Shown piece after piece: positions 8,879 to 17,496 of a stretch of DNA of 64,000 nucleotides. Under the pieces are notes generated by a model that made no database searches, was not told where the DNA came from, and was given only the letters and a program-made list of their open reading frames with translations. Position 1 is the stretch's first letter. Each line of letters opens with the position of its first letter. The position numbers were made by a program, and so were the translations under genes. Source of the stretch: Streptomyces sp. XY006. GTDB lineage: Bacteria; Actinomycetota; Actinomycetes; Streptomycetales; Streptomycetaceae. The stretch covers positions 248,001 to 312,000 of the forward strand of contig NZ_NOKT01000002.1 of assembly GCF_002237655.1 (NCBI RefSeq). The letters run 5' to 3'.

Positions 8879-9277
8879 ATGCAGTCCTACACGATCGGCC
8901 AGGCCGCACGGCTCCTCGGCGTGAGCCCCGACACCGCGCGGCGCTGGGCGGACGCCGGCCGGGTGGCGACCCACCGGGACGAGGGCGGACGGCGCCTGAT
9001 CGACGGCCGGGACCTGGCCGCCTTCTCCGTGGAGCTGGCCCAGAGCGGCGGCGCCGAGGAGGACACCGCCCCCTACACCTCCGCCCGCAACGCCTTCCCC
9101 GGCATCGTCACCGCCGTGAAGCTCGGCGACGTCGCGGCACAGGTGGAGATCCAGGCCGGACCGCACCGCCTGGTGTCCCTGCTGACCCGGGAGGCCGTGG
9201 AGGAACTGGGACTGGAGGTCGGCATGGAGGCCACGGCCCGGGTGAAGTCGACGAACGTGCACATCGACCGGGCGTGA
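8879..9277 (+). CDS. HTH-Mop (TOBE) molybdate-responsive protein
   Basis: A 132-residue two-part protein. Residues 1-50 form a MerR/excisionase-like winged helix (YTIGQAARLLGVSPDTARRWADAGR). Residues 65-132 form a Mop/TOBE domain (SARNAFPGIVTAVKLGDVAAQVEI, then VTREAVEELGL-like sequence and VKSTNVHI), the molybdate or tungstate oxyanion-binding fold. This places it with the short molybdopterin/molybdate-binding regulators that replace ModE in many bacteria. It sits 173 bases upstream of modABC on the same strand, so it probably senses molybdate and regulates that operon, or stores the oxyanion. The start at 8879 is favoured because all similarity begins there and a -10 box fits a leaderless message. 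Regulator role is inference. Confidence 0.82.
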   Translation: MQSYTIGQAARLLGVSPDTARRWADAGRVATHRDEGGRRLIDGRDLAAFSVELAQSGGAEEDTAPYTSARNAFPGIVTAVKLGDVAAQVEIQAGPHRLVSLLTREAVEELGLEVGMEATARVKSTNVHIDRA

Positions 9278-9450
9278 GGCCCCATACGAACGCACATGCC
9301 AGCCTCACGGAACACTTCCCCCGCTCATGCGAACCCACAGGAGACTTCCCCCTGGCATCTGCGGCACTATCATCGACGTACGCATGCACGCCCACCGCAC
9401 CGGGGGTGCGGCCGCGTCACCCGAGAGTCCGTAGAGGGAGTGCACCCGAG

Positions 9451-10263
9451 ATGACCCGTACCGCGCGCCGCCGTCCGTTCCGCATCGCGGTGCCGGGAGC
9501 CGCCGCCCTGCTGGCCCTGAGCGCGTGCTCGTCGTCCGGATCGGACACCTCGGGCGCCCCCGCCTCCGGCTCCTCCCAGGGCGAGGTGACCGGTGAGGTG
9601 ACCGTCTTCGCCGCCGCCTCGCTGCAGGACAGCTTCACCGCGCTCGGCAAGCGCTTCGAGAAGGAGCACCCCGGCACGAAGGTCACCTTCAGCTTCGGCG
9701 GCAGCGACTCCCTGGCCGCGAGCATCACCGGCGGCGCCCCCGCGGACGTCTTCGCCGCGGCCAGCCCCAGGACCATGAAGATCGTCACGGACGCCGGTGA
9801 CGCCTCCGGCACACCCGCCACCTTCGTCCGCAACGAACTGGAGATCGCCACCCTGCCGGGCAACCCCGACCGGATCTCCTCCCTGAAGGACCTCACCGCG
9901 AAGGGCCTCAAGGTCGTGCTGTGCGCCCAGGAGGTGCCGTGCGGCGCCGCCGCCCGCAAGGCTCTCGACGCCGGCGGGCTGAAGCTCACCCCGGTCTCCT
10001 ACGAGCAGGACGTGAAGGCCGCCCTGACGAAGGTCGAACTGAAGGAGGCCGACGCGGCCGTCGTCTACAAGACGGATGTGCGCGCCGCGGGTGACAAGGT
10101 GGAGGGCGTGGAGTTCCCCGAGTCCGCCGACGCCGTCAACGACTACCCGATCGCCCTGCTCAAGGACGCGCCCAACGCCGAGGCCGCCAAGGCGTTCATC
10201 GCGCTCGTGCGGTCCGCCGAGGGCGAGCGGGTGCTGAGCCGGGCCGGGTTCCTCACCCCGTGA
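9451..10263 (+). CDS. modA: Molybdate ABC transporter substrate-binding lipoprotein
   Basis: A 270-residue periplasmic-type binding protein, anchored outside the membrane. The N-terminus has a lipoprotein signal (basic TRRRPFRIAV, hydrophobic stretch, lipobox LSAC at about residue 29) and a Ser/Gly-rich linker. The ModA fold follows with VTVFAAASLQDSFTALGKRFE, FSFGGSDSLAASI and GGAPADVFAAAS, which supply the oxyanion-binding Ser/Ala positions, then the conserved DAAVVYKTDV near residue 210. The ATG at 9451 has a GAGGGAG Shine-Dalgarno sequence. First gene of modABC; the stop overlaps the modB start (GTGA). Confidence 0.95.
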   Translation: MTRTARRRPFRIAVPGAAALLALSACSSSGSDTSGAPASGSSQGEVTGEVTVFAAASLQDSFTALGKRFEKEHPGTKVTFSFGGSDSLAASITGGAPADVFAAASPRTMKIVTDAGDASGTPATFVRNELEIATLPGNPDRISSLKDLTAKGLKVVLCAQEVPCGAAARKALDAGGLKLTPVSYEQDVKAALTKVELKEADAAVVYKTDVRAAGDKVEGVEFPESADAVNDYPIALLKDAPNAEAAKAFIALVRSAEGERVLSRAGFLTP

Positions 10264-11192
10264 CCGGCCCGAACGACCGGCCCGGCGACACGGCCGACAG
10301 GATCCCGGACGGCCCGCGGTCCCGGCGTGTCCGGGGCGGCCCGCGGTCCCGGCGTGTCCGGGGCGGCCCGCCATCCCGGCGCCTCCGGGGCGGCCCGCGA
10401 GCCGGGCGCGTCCGGACCGGCGTACCCCTGGCGCTGCTCCTTCCCGCGCTGCTCGGGGTGGCCTTCCTGACCTTCCCGCTGATCGCGCTGCTCGTTCGGA
10501 CTCCGTGGCAGAGCCTGCCCGAGCAGCTGACCAGCGCCGCCGTGTGGCAGGCCCTCAGACTGTCGCTGCTGTGCGCGACGGCGGCGACCGCGGTGAGCCT
10601 GGTGATCGGCGTGCCGCTGGCCTGGCTGCTGGCCCGGGTCGACTTCCCCGGCCGCGGTGTCGTACGGGCCCTCGTGACCCTGCCGCTCGTGCTGCCGCCG
10701 GTCGTCGGGGGCGTGGCCCTGCTGATGGCCCTGGGGCGCAACGGCATCGTGGGGCAGTGGCTGGACGCGTGGTTCGGGATCACCCTGCCCTTCACGACGG
10801 CCGGGGTCGTCGTCGCGGAGGCGTTCGTGGCGATGCCGTTCCTCGTCATCAGCGTGGAGGGCACGCTGCGGGCCGCCGACCCGCGCTACGAGGAGGCGGC
10901 CGCCACCCTGGGCGCCTCCCGCTTCACCGCGTTCCGCCGGGTCACGCTGCCGCTGATCGCCCCGGGCATCGCGGCCGGCGCGGTGCTCGCGTGGGCGCGG
11001 GCGCTGGGCGAGTTCGGCGCGACCATCACGTTCGCCGGCAACTTCCCCGGCCGCACCCAGACCATGCCGCTGGCCGTCTACCTGGCCCTGCAGAGCGACC
11101 CGGAGGCGGCGATCGCCCTGAGCCTGGTGCTGCTGGCGGTGTCGATCGCGGTACTGGCCGGGCTGCGGGACCGCTGGATGAGCGCGGGATGA
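10260..11192 (+). CDS. modB: Molybdate ABC transporter permease
   Basis: A 310-residue inner-membrane permease. After an unusual Arg/Gly-rich cytoplasmic N-terminus of about 58 residues come five to six membrane segments. The EAA-type coupling loop reads EEAAATLGASRFTAFRRVTLP at about 210-230, as in CysTWA/ModB permeases that contact the ATPase. The N-terminal extension contains a nine-residue repeat (RSRRVRGGP and variants) encoded by a 27-bp tandem repeat; typical ModB proteins lack it. The GTG start overlaps the modA stop by four bases, so translation is coupled. The stop overlaps the modC start (ATGA). Confidence 0.93.
   Translation: MTGPNDRPGDTADRIPDGPRSRRVRGGPRSRRVRGGPPSRRLRGGPRAGRVRTGVPLALLLPALLGVAFLTFPLIALLVRTPWQSLPEQLTSAAVWQALRLSLLCATAATAVSLVIGVPLAWLLARVDFPGRGVVRALVTLPLVLPPVVGGVALLMALGRNGIVGQWLDAWFGITLPFTTAGVVVAEAFVAMPFLVISVEGTLRAADPRYEEAAATLGASRFTAFRRVTLPLIAPGIAAGAVLAWARALGEFGATITFAGNFPGRTQTMPLAVYLALQSDPEAAIALSLVLLAVSIAVLAGLRDRWMSAG
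10311..10418 (+). repeat. 27-bp in-frame tandem repeat inside modB, four units
   Basis: Four 27-base units begin at 10311, 10338, 10365 and 10392. The first two are identical and the last two diverge. Each encodes nine residues of the type R-S-R-R-V-R-G-G-P, giving the ModB N-terminus a strongly basic arm before the first membrane helix. Unit length is a multiple of three, so copy number can change without breaking the frame. Confidence 0.85.
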
Positions 11193-12379
11193 GCGGCATG
11201 TGGGAGAGCCGCATGAGGGAGAGCGTCATGAGGGAGGCCCGTATGAGCGGTCGGCGCGGCGGAGCGCACGAGGGCCCCGCACGCGGGCCCCGAGGGCTCC
11301 GGGGGCCCCGGGACCACGACGTCCACGTCGACTCCGGTACGGCAGGGCTCGACGCCCGTCTCGTCGTGGAGCGGGGCGGCTTCCGCCTGGACGTGGCCCT
11401 GGCCGTCGCGCCCGGCGAGGTGGTGGCCCTGCTCGGCCCGAACGGCGCCGGCAAGACCACGGCCCTGCGCGCCCTCGCCGGCCTGACCCCGCTCACCGGC
11501 GGCCATCTGCGTCTGGACGGCACGGACCTGGACCGCCGGCCACCGGAGTCGCGCCCGGTCGGCGTCGTCTTCCAGGACTATCTGCTCTTCCCGCACCTCA
11601 CGGCCCTCGACAACGTGGCCTTCGGCCCCCGCTGCCACGGCGCCACCAAGGCGGAGGCCCGCGCGCAGGCCGCCGCATGGCTGGACCGGCTGGGCCTCGC
11701 CGACCACGCGGGTGCCAGACCGCGCAGGCTCTCCGGCGGCCAGGCCCAGCGTGTCGCCCTGGCCCGCGCGCTGGCCACCCACCCCCGTCTGCTGCTGCTG
11801 GACGAGCCCCTGGCGGCGCTGGACGCCCGTACGCGGCTGGAGGTGCGCGCCCGGCTCCGGCGCCACCTGGCCGACTTCGAGGCGGTCGCCGTCCTGGTCA
11901 CGCACGATCCGCTGGACGCCATGGTGCTCGCCGACCGCCTGGTCGTCGTCGAGCAGGGCCGGGTCGTCCAGGAGGGCACCCCGTCCGACATCGCCCGCCA
12001 CCCGCGCACGGACTACATCGCCCAGCTGGTCGGACTCAACCTGTACCGGGGCGAGGCCGACGGGCACACCGTCCGGCTCGCCGAGGGCCCGGCCCTCACC
12101 ACCACCGAGCAGCTGTCCGGCCCGGTCTTCGTGGCGTTCCCGCCCGGCGCGGTGACGCTCCACCGCACGCGTCCCACCGGCTCCAGCGCCCGCAACCTGT
12201 GGCGCTGCGAGGTCAACGGCCTGGAGACACACGGGGACCAGATCCGCGCCGACCTCACCGGCGAACTCCCCCTCGCCGCCGACCTCACGACGGTCGCCGC
12301 CACCGAACTCGACCTGCACCCGGGCGCCGAGGTCTGGGCAACGGTAAAGGCCACCCAGACCCACGCCTATCCCGTCTGA
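11189..12379 (+). CDS. modC: Molybdate ABC transporter ATP-binding protein
   Basis: A 396-residue ATPase. The ABC domain has Walker A GPNGAGKTT near residue 88, a Q-loop VVFQDYLLFPHL, the signature LSGGQAQRVALARAL, Walker B LLLLDEPLAALD and the H-loop VLVTHDPLDAM. The C-terminal third is a TOBE-type oxyanion-sensing extension, usual for ModC. The first ATG (11189) overlaps the modB stop as ATGA. In-frame ATGs follow at residues 4, 9, 14 and 19, so the first 55 or so residues before VVERGGF are uncertain and may partly be untranslated. Last gene of the operon. Confidence 0.94.
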   Translation: MSGMWESRMRESVMREARMSGRRGGAHEGPARGPRGLRGPRDHDVHVDSGTAGLDARLVVERGGFRLDVALAVAPGEVVALLGPNGAGKTTALRALAGLTPLTGGHLRLDGTDLDRRPPESRPVGVVFQDYLLFPHLTALDNVAFGPRCHGATKAEARAQAAAWLDRLGLADHAGARPRRLSGGQAQRVALARALATHPRLLLLDEPLAALDARTRLEVRARLRRHLADFEAVAVLVTHDPLDAMVLADRLVVVEQGRVVQEGTPSDIARHPRTDYIAQLVGLNLYRGEADGHTVRLAEGPALTTTEQLSGPVFVAFPPGAVTLHRTRPTGSSARNLWRCEVNGLETHGDQIRADLTGELPLAADLTTVAATELDLHPGAEVWATVKATQTHAYPV

Positions 12380-12448
12380 GGTCCGCTCGCTGCCCGCGGT
12401 TGCCGAACTGCGACCAGGGAAACCGCCAGCGGGCATGGTGGTCTGACG

Positions 12449-12470
12449 CATAGTTATGGGCTTAACTATG
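12449..12470. promoter_or_regulatory. Inverted repeat upstream of MHS permease, candidate operator
   Basis: A perfect seven-base inverted repeat, CATAGTT and AACTATG, separated by eight bases, lies about 90 bases before the permease start in a locally AT-rich stretch. TTGACC follows at 12491 as a possible -35. The arrangement suggests a repressor site; the protein that binds is unknown. A local PucR-type regulator is encoded convergently just downstream of the permease. Confidence 0.5.
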
Positions 12471-12558
12471 GTGTCTCACCACATGTGCGCTTGACCTGCG
12501 GGTTTCTACGGTGTGCCGACACGTACCCGTCCCCACCGCACACGAGGAAGTGGCGCAC

Positions 12559-13941
12559 ATGGCCTCCGCAGCATCCGCTCCCCCAACGCCGAACAACCTC
12601 AAGCGCATCGTCGCCGCGTCCCTCATCGGCACCACCATCGAGTGGTACGACTTCTTCCTCTACGGCTCCGCCGCCGCGCTCGTCTTCAACAAGCTGTTCT
12701 TCCCCGACTCCGACCCGCTCGTCGGCACACTGCTGTCGTTCCTGACGTACGCCGTCGGATTCGCCGCCCGGCCCCTGGGCGCCCTGGTGTTCGGGCACTA
12801 CGGCGACCGGCTCGGGCGCAAGAAGCTGCTGGTGCTGAGTCTGCTGCTGATGGGCGGGGCGACCTTCGCGATCGGACTGCTGCCCACGCACGCCACCATC
12901 GGCACCGCCGCGCCGGTCCTGCTCACCGTGCTCCGGCTGGTGCAGGGCTTCGCGCTCGGCGGCGAGTGGGGCGGCGCGGTGCTGCTCGTGTCGGAGCACG
13001 GGGACGCGCGGCGGCGCGGCTTCTGGGCCTCGTGGCCGCAGACCGGCGCACCGGCGGGGCAGCTCCTCGCCACCGGTGTGCTGTCCCTGCTGACCGCCCT
13101 GCTGTCGGACGCCGCGTTCACCAGCTGGGGCTGGCGGATCCCGTTCCTGCTCTCCGGTGTGCTGGTCATCGTCGGTTTGTGGATTCGTCTGTCTGTCGAT
13201 GAATCGCCCGTGTTCAAGCAGGCGTTGGCGCAGGCCGAGGCGCGCAGCGCGGCCCGGGACGCGACGGCGGAGAAGCTTCCGCTCGTCGCCGTGCTGCGCC
13301 ACCACTGGCGTGACGTCCTGGTCGCGATGGGCGCGCGCATGGCGGAGAACATCAGCTACTACGTGATCACCGCGTTCATCCTCGTCTACGCCACCACCTC
13401 GGCCGGCGTCTCCAAGCAGACCGCGCTCAACGCGGTGCTGATCGCCTCCGCCGTGCACTTCGCGGTCATCCCGGCGTGGGGCGCCCTCTCCGACCGGATC
13501 GGCCGCCGGCCCGTGTACCTGATGGGTGCGGTCGGGGTGGGGCTGTGGATGTTCCCCTTCTTCGCGCTGATCGACACCGGCGGCTTCGGCAGCCTGCTCC
13601 TGGCCGTGACCGTCGGGCTGGTGCTGCACGGGGCGATGTACGCGCCGCAGGCCGCGTTCTTCTCGGAGATGTTCGCGACGCGGATGCGGTACTCCGGGGC
13701 GTCCATCGGGGCCCAGTTCGCCTCGGTCGCGGCGGGCGCGCCGGCGCCGCTGATCGCCACCGCGCTGCTGTCCGACTACGGCAGCTCCACGCCGATCGCC
13801 CTGTACGTCATCGCCGCCGCCGTCCTCACGGTCATCGCGGTGGCGGCGGCCAAGGAGACCCGCCACCGGGACCTGGCCGATGTCGACGCCGCCGAGGCGA
13901 CACCGACCGCGAGCACGCCGCACGACGCCCGGGCCCTCTGA
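12559..13941 (+). CDS. MFS transporter of the metabolite:H+ symporter (MHS) type
   Basis: A 460-residue twelve-helix permease. The start region GTTIEWYDFFLYGSAAAL and the loop GHYGDRLGRKKLLVLSL are hallmarks of the MHS subfamily (relatives carry shikimate, ketoglutarate, proline or organic acids). A second MFS loop copy, SDRIGRRPVYL, is in the second half, with LGGEWGGAVLLVSEH in helix 5. The ATG at 12559 has GAGGAAG upstream; the longer frame from 12511 is not preferred. It converges with a PucR/GAF regulator and an SDR resembling 3-hydroxybutyrate dehydrogenase, so 3-hydroxybutyrate or a related acid is the likely substrate. That is inference from neighbours. Confidence 0.88.
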   Translation: MASAASAPPTPNNLKRIVAASLIGTTIEWYDFFLYGSAAALVFNKLFFPDSDPLVGTLLSFLTYAVGFAARPLGALVFGHYGDRLGRKKLLVLSLLLMGGATFAIGLLPTHATIGTAAPVLLTVLRLVQGFALGGEWGGAVLLVSEHGDARRRGFWASWPQTGAPAGQLLATGVLSLLTALLSDAAFTSWGWRIPFLLSGVLVIVGLWIRLSVDESPVFKQALAQAEARSAARDATAEKLPLVAVLRHHWRDVLVAMGARMAENISYYVITAFILVYATTSAGVSKQTALNAVLIASAVHFAVIPAWGALSDRIGRRPVYLMGAVGVGLWMFPFFALIDTGGFGSLLLAVTVGLVLHGAMYAPQAAFFSEMFATRMRYSGASIGAQFASVAAGAPAPLIATALLSDYGSSTPIALYVIAAAVLTVIAVAAAKETRHRDLADVDAAEATPTASTPHDARAL

Positions 13942-13954
13942 GACGCACGCCCCA

Positions 13955-13985
13955 GGCCCCCGTGCGCCGCAGGCGTGCGGGGGCC
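13955..13985. terminator. Hairpin between convergent genes
   Basis: GGCCCCCG at 13955-13962 pairs with CGGGGGCC at 13978-13985, with a further four-pair inner stem across a two-base mismatch. It lies 14 bases after the permease stop and can serve both converging genes. No T-tract follows, as usual in Streptomyces. Confidence 0.55.
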
Positions 13986-14081
13986 GCGCCGTGGGGCAGT
14001 CGACCTGCGGTGCCGTGGGGGGCGGCCGCTGGGGCCGGTGCCCGGCGGGTCAGCCCCTCCCTGGGGGCAGTCCCCCCGGGG

Positions 14082-16043
14082 TCAGTGCCCCGTAGGTGAC
14101 GACAGTCGGTGCAGTCGTAGCGCCAGTTGGATCTCCAGGGCGCGGGCCGGGCTCTGCCAGTCGTCGCCGAGGAGGCGGCCGACGCGCTCCAGGCGCTGGG
14201 CGACCGTGTTCACATGGACGTGCAGTTCGTCCTTGGTGCGCGCCGGGCTCATGCCGCAGTCGAAGTACGCGTCCAGGGTGCGCAGCAGCTCCGTGCCGCG
14301 GCGCCGGTCGTACTCCACGACCTGGCCGATGGTGCGGTCGACGAAGCCCGGGATGTCCCGGTCGCCGGCCAGCAGCAGCCCCAGGAAGCCGAAGTCCTCG
14401 GCGGCCGCCCCGTCCCCGGTGCGGCCGAGCAGGCGGAGGGCGTCGAGGCAGCGCCGGGCCTCCCCGTAGGCCGTGGCCACCGCGTCGGGACGGGTGGCGA
14501 GGCCGTCGGCGGGCCCGGAGGCGCCGACGGTGACCGGTGCGTGGACCGCCGTGCCCAGCTGCCGGGCGGCGCCGCGGGCCAGCTCGGTGGCGCTGCCGCC
14601 GGGGCCGAGGGGCAGCAGCAGGACCGTGCCGCCGTCACGGGCGGCGGCGAGGCCGTGCCGGGTCGCGGCGAGGTGGGACGCCGCGGCCGCCAGGCGTCTG
14701 CGGACGTCGGCCTCCTCGTCGGCGTCGGCGGCGCCGCCCTCCAGCCGTGCGGCCAGCACCACGTGCACGGCGTCGAGATCGGCGTCGAGGCGGGCCGCGC
14801 GCTCCCGCAGCACGCGCGGGTCGTGGTCGCGTGCGTCCAGCAGGTCGTCCAGCAGCTCCCCGCGCACCCGCTGCTCGGCCTCGGCGGCGGACCGGCGGGC
14901 CAGGAGCAGCAGGGACGTGACCATGGCGGCCCGCTCCAGCGTGCGCTGGTCGACGGGGTCGAGGCCCGGGTGGCCGCGCAGCACGAGCGCGCCGAGCAGT
15001 TCACCGCCGGCCGCGACGGCCGCGATCCAGTCGTCCTCGTGGCGTACCGCGTGGCCCTCCTCGCGGGAGGCCTCCAGGGCCTCCGCCGGTGCCGCGGCGG
15101 CCTCCGCGAACTCGACCGTGCCGTCGAGGACCTGGGAGACCGCGGCGGCCACGTCGTGCACCCCGCCGCCGCGCAGTACCAGTTCGGCGAGCCGGTCGTG
15201 CACGTCGGAGGCGCGCTCGATGACGCCGCTGCGGTCCCGGATGATCTCGTTGGCCCGCTCCAGACCGGCGAGGGCGGAGCGGGTCTCGGCGAGCAGGTTG
15301 GCGGTGTCGATGGCGGCGGCGGCCAGGGCGGCGAAGGAGCCCAGCAGGGCGATCTGCTCCCGCTCGAAGACCCGGGCCCGGCGGTCCGCCGCGAACAGCA
15401 CGCCGATGACGTGGTGCCCCAGTGTCAGGGGCACGCCCAGGATCGCCACGAGTCCCTCGTCGCGCACGCCGGCGTCGATGGTGAGGGTGTGCTGGAAGCG
15501 GTCGTCCTTGAAGTAGTCGTCGGTGACGTAGGGGCGTGCCGTCTGGGCGACCAGGCCGCCGAGGCCCTCGCCCATGCCGAGCCGCAGCTGCTGGAACCGG
15601 GCGGCGACCGAGCCCTCGGTGACCCGCATGTAGGTGTCCCCGCGCGCCGGGTCGTTCAGGCTGAGGTAGGCGACGTCCGTGCCCAGCAGGGAGCGGGCGC
15701 GCTGGACGATCGCCTGGAGGACGGCGTCGAGGTCGCGCAGGCCGGCGAGGTCGTGGGCGGTCTCGAACAGCGCGGACAGCTCGGCCTCGCGGCGGCGCCG
15801 GCCCTCCAGCTCCGCGCGGACGCGCAGGGCGAGCGGCTTGGCCCGCTGGAGCGCCGCGATCCACTCCGGCGGCCGCCCTTCGGCGCGCGCGAGCAGCACC
15901 GGCTGCTCGTAGGCGTCGGCGGACGCGCCCCGGGCCAGGAGCTCCAGGTAGGGCGTCTCGGCGCTCGCCGGCCGTTCCCCGGGGCCGGCGGAGCGCTCGG
16001 CTTGCTGCACGTGATCGCTGGACATGCTCACAGGATTCACCAT
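14082..16043 (-). CDS. GAF-domain PucR/CdaR-type transcriptional regulator
   Basis: A 653-residue regulator. Residues about 80-255 form a GAF sensor domain (LSALFETAHDLAGLRDLDAVLQ, then GEGLGGLVAQTARPYVTDDYF). The middle part resembles the PucR linker, and the last ~60 residues form the PucR helix-turn-helix (TLDAYFDCGMSPARTKDELHVHVNTVAQRLERV). Such proteins activate or repress catabolic genes in response to metabolites. The start is uncertain: ATG at 16043 or the in-frame ATG at 16025, neither with a good Shine-Dalgarno sequence. It lies 50 bases downstream of the SDR gene on the same strand and converges with the MHS permease, which together look like one catabolic unit under its control. 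Confidence 0.88.
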   Translation of the reverse strand: MVNPVSMSSDHVQQAERSAGPGERPASAETPYLELLARGASADAYEQPVLLARAEGRPPEWIAALQRAKPLALRVRAELEGRRRREAELSALFETAHDLAGLRDLDAVLQAIVQRARSLLGTDVAYLSLNDPARGDTYMRVTEGSVAARFQQLRLGMGEGLGGLVAQTARPYVTDDYFKDDRFQHTLTIDAGVRDEGLVAILGVPLTLGHHVIGVLFAADRRARVFEREQIALLGSFAALAAAAIDTANLLAETRSALAGLERANEIIRDRSGVIERASDVHDRLAELVLRGGGVHDVAAAVSQVLDGTVEFAEAAAAPAEALEASREEGHAVRHEDDWIAAVAAGGELLGALVLRGHPGLDPVDQRTLERAAMVTSLLLLARRSAAEAEQRVRGELLDDLLDARDHDPRVLRERAARLDADLDAVHVVLAARLEGGAADADEEADVRRRLAAAASHLAATRHGLAAARDGGTVLLLPLGPGGSATELARGAARQLGTAVHAPVTVGASGPADGLATRPDAVATAYGEARRCLDALRLLGRTGDGAAAEDFGFLGLLLAGDRDIPGFVDRTIGQVVEYDRRRGTELLRTLDAYFDCGMSPARTKDELHVHVNTVAQRLERVGRLLGDDWQSPARALEIQLALRLHRLSSPTGH

Positions 16044-16093
16044 GACCCGGCCGTCCCGTCAGGCCTGTGGACAACTGCGGGGCGGCCCGGCGC

Positions 16094-16894
16094 TCAGTGG
16101 GCGGTCCAGCCGCCGTCGAGCACGAGCGAGGCGCCGGTCATGTAGGAGGCCTGCGGGGAGCACAGGTAGGCCACGGCCTCGGCGACCTCCTCCGGTTCGA
16201 TGAGCCGCTTGAGGGCGCTGTCCTGGAGCAGCACCTCGGACAGCACGCGCTCCTCGGGGATGCCGTGGGCCCGCGCCTGGTCGGCGATCTGCGTCTCGAC
16301 CAGGGGGGTGCGCACATAGCCGGGGTTCACACAGTTCGAGGTGACACCATGGGGCGCGCCTTCGAGGGCGGTGGTTTTGGACAGTCCCTCCAGGCCGTGT
16401 TTGGCGGCCACATAGGCCGACTTGTAGGCCGAGGCGCGCAGCCCGTGGACGGACGACACATTCACGATGCGGCCCCACCCCTGCCCGTACATGTGGGGCA
16501 GGGCGCCGCGGATGAGCCGGAACGGCGCCTCCAGCATGACGGTGAGCACGGTGTGGAAGACGTCGGGCGGGAACTGCTCGATGGGGCGCACGAGCTGCAG
16601 TCCGGCGTTGTTGACGAGCACGTCGGTGCCCGCGGCGGCGAGCTCGGCGGCGTCCAGGTCGGTGAGGTCGAGGACGTGCGGTTCCAGGGTGCCCGCGAGG
16701 CCGGTGCCCTGCGCGGCGAGCGCCTCCAGTCCGGCGGCGTCCCGGTCGACGGCTCTGACCTTGGCGCCGGCGGCGGCGAGCCGCAGGGCGCAGGCGCGGC
16801 CGATGCCGCCGGCGGCACCGGTGACGAGCGCGGTGCGGCCGCCGAGGTCGAGCGGGCTGGCGTGGGGAGCCGGGAGGACACGAGGCGCGGTCAT
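16094..16894 (-). CDS. Short-chain dehydrogenase, 3-hydroxybutyrate dehydrogenase-like
   Basis: A 266-residue classical SDR. It has TGAAGGIGR as the nucleotide-binding loop near residue 26, NNAGLQ mid-protein, and the catalytic Ser-Tyr-Lys set as VSSVHGL and YKSAYVAAKHG. The segment HGLEGLSKTTALEGA followed by SNCVNPGYVRTPLVETQ resembles D-3-hydroxybutyrate dehydrogenases, which oxidise 3-hydroxybutyrate to acetoacetate with NAD. It is probably transcribed with the PucR-type regulator downstream and works with the facing permease. SDR membership is certain; substrate is inferred from motif resemblance and context. Confidence 0.82.
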   Translation of the reverse strand: MTAPRVLPAPHASPLDLGGRTALVTGAAGGIGRACALRLAAAGAKVRAVDRDAAGLEALAAQGTGLAGTLEPHVLDLTDLDAAELAAAGTDVLVNNAGLQLVRPIEQFPPDVFHTVLTVMLEAPFRLIRGALPHMYGQGWGRIVNVSSVHGLRASAYKSAYVAAKHGLEGLSKTTALEGAPHGVTSNCVNPGYVRTPLVETQIADQARAHGIPEERVLSEVLLQDSALKRLIEPEEVAEAVAYLCSPQASYMTGASLVLDGGWTAH

Positions 16895-16948
16895 GCCCCG
16901 ACCCTAGGCAGGGCCGCAGCCCCGACCCATGTGGTCACACCCCACAGT

Positions 16949-17428
16949 TCAGCTGGATCCAGTGGGGCCGAACCATGTGGGGGCGTCCGACAGGGCCTGC
17001 TTGATCCGCAGCACTCCGAACTCGTTCAGCTCGGGCAGGGCATCGACGTCGAACCAGGCCACGTCCAGTGACTCGTCGTCGTTGACCCGGGCCTCGCCGC
17101 CGACGGCCCGGCAGCGGAAGGTGATGTCCATGTACTGGCAGACGTCGCCGTTCCCGTACGTCACGGGATCCAGGGCCTGGACCAGGACGACCCGTTCGGC
17201 GACGCAGCGCACGGCCGTCTCCTCGTAGACCTCGCGCACCGCGCACTCCGCCGGCTGCTCCCCCGGGTCCGGGATGCCGCCGATCACCGACCACCTGCGC
17301 GTGTCGGCCCGGCGGTTCAGCAGCACTCTGCCCTCGTCGTCGAAGACGAGGGCGGTGACCCCGGGGAGCCAGAGCAGCTGGTGGCCCGCGGAGGCGCGGA
17401 GCGTGCGGATGAAGTCAGGAGTAGCCAT
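16949..17428 (-). CDS. Nudix hydrolase
   Basis: A 159-residue Nudix protein. The Nudix box reads GIPDPGEQPAECAVREVYEETAV around residues 53-75, with the metal-binding REVYEE core intact. The preceding VTALVFDDEGRVLLNRRADTRRW strand is typical of the family. Substrates are nucleoside diphosphates linked to another group; which one cannot be told. ATG at 17428 is used; an in-frame GTG at 17434 is equally possible, with AGGG upstream. It is 54 bases upstream of the SDR gene on the same strand. Confidence 0.9.
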   Translation of the reverse strand: MATPDFIRTLRASAGHQLLWLPGVTALVFDDEGRVLLNRRADTRRWSVIGGIPDPGEQPAECAVREVYEETAVRCVAERVVLVQALDPVTYGNGDVCQYMDITFRCRAVGGEARVNDDESLDVAWFDVDALPELNEFGVLRIKQALSDAPTWFGPTGSS

Positions 17429-17496
17429 GGTCACGACCCTAAAGGGCCGGTCCGGGCGCCCTGGCCGGTTTCAGGCGGCGTGCGACCGGCGTACGG

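Noticed and set aside
10311..10418. Possible CRISPR-like array
   Set aside because: The 27-bp units are directly adjacent without spacers and encode peptide repeats in modB.
13966..14081. Possible small gene after the MHS permease
   Set aside because: The stretch contains only GC-rich hairpins between convergent genes and no start with a ribosome binding site.
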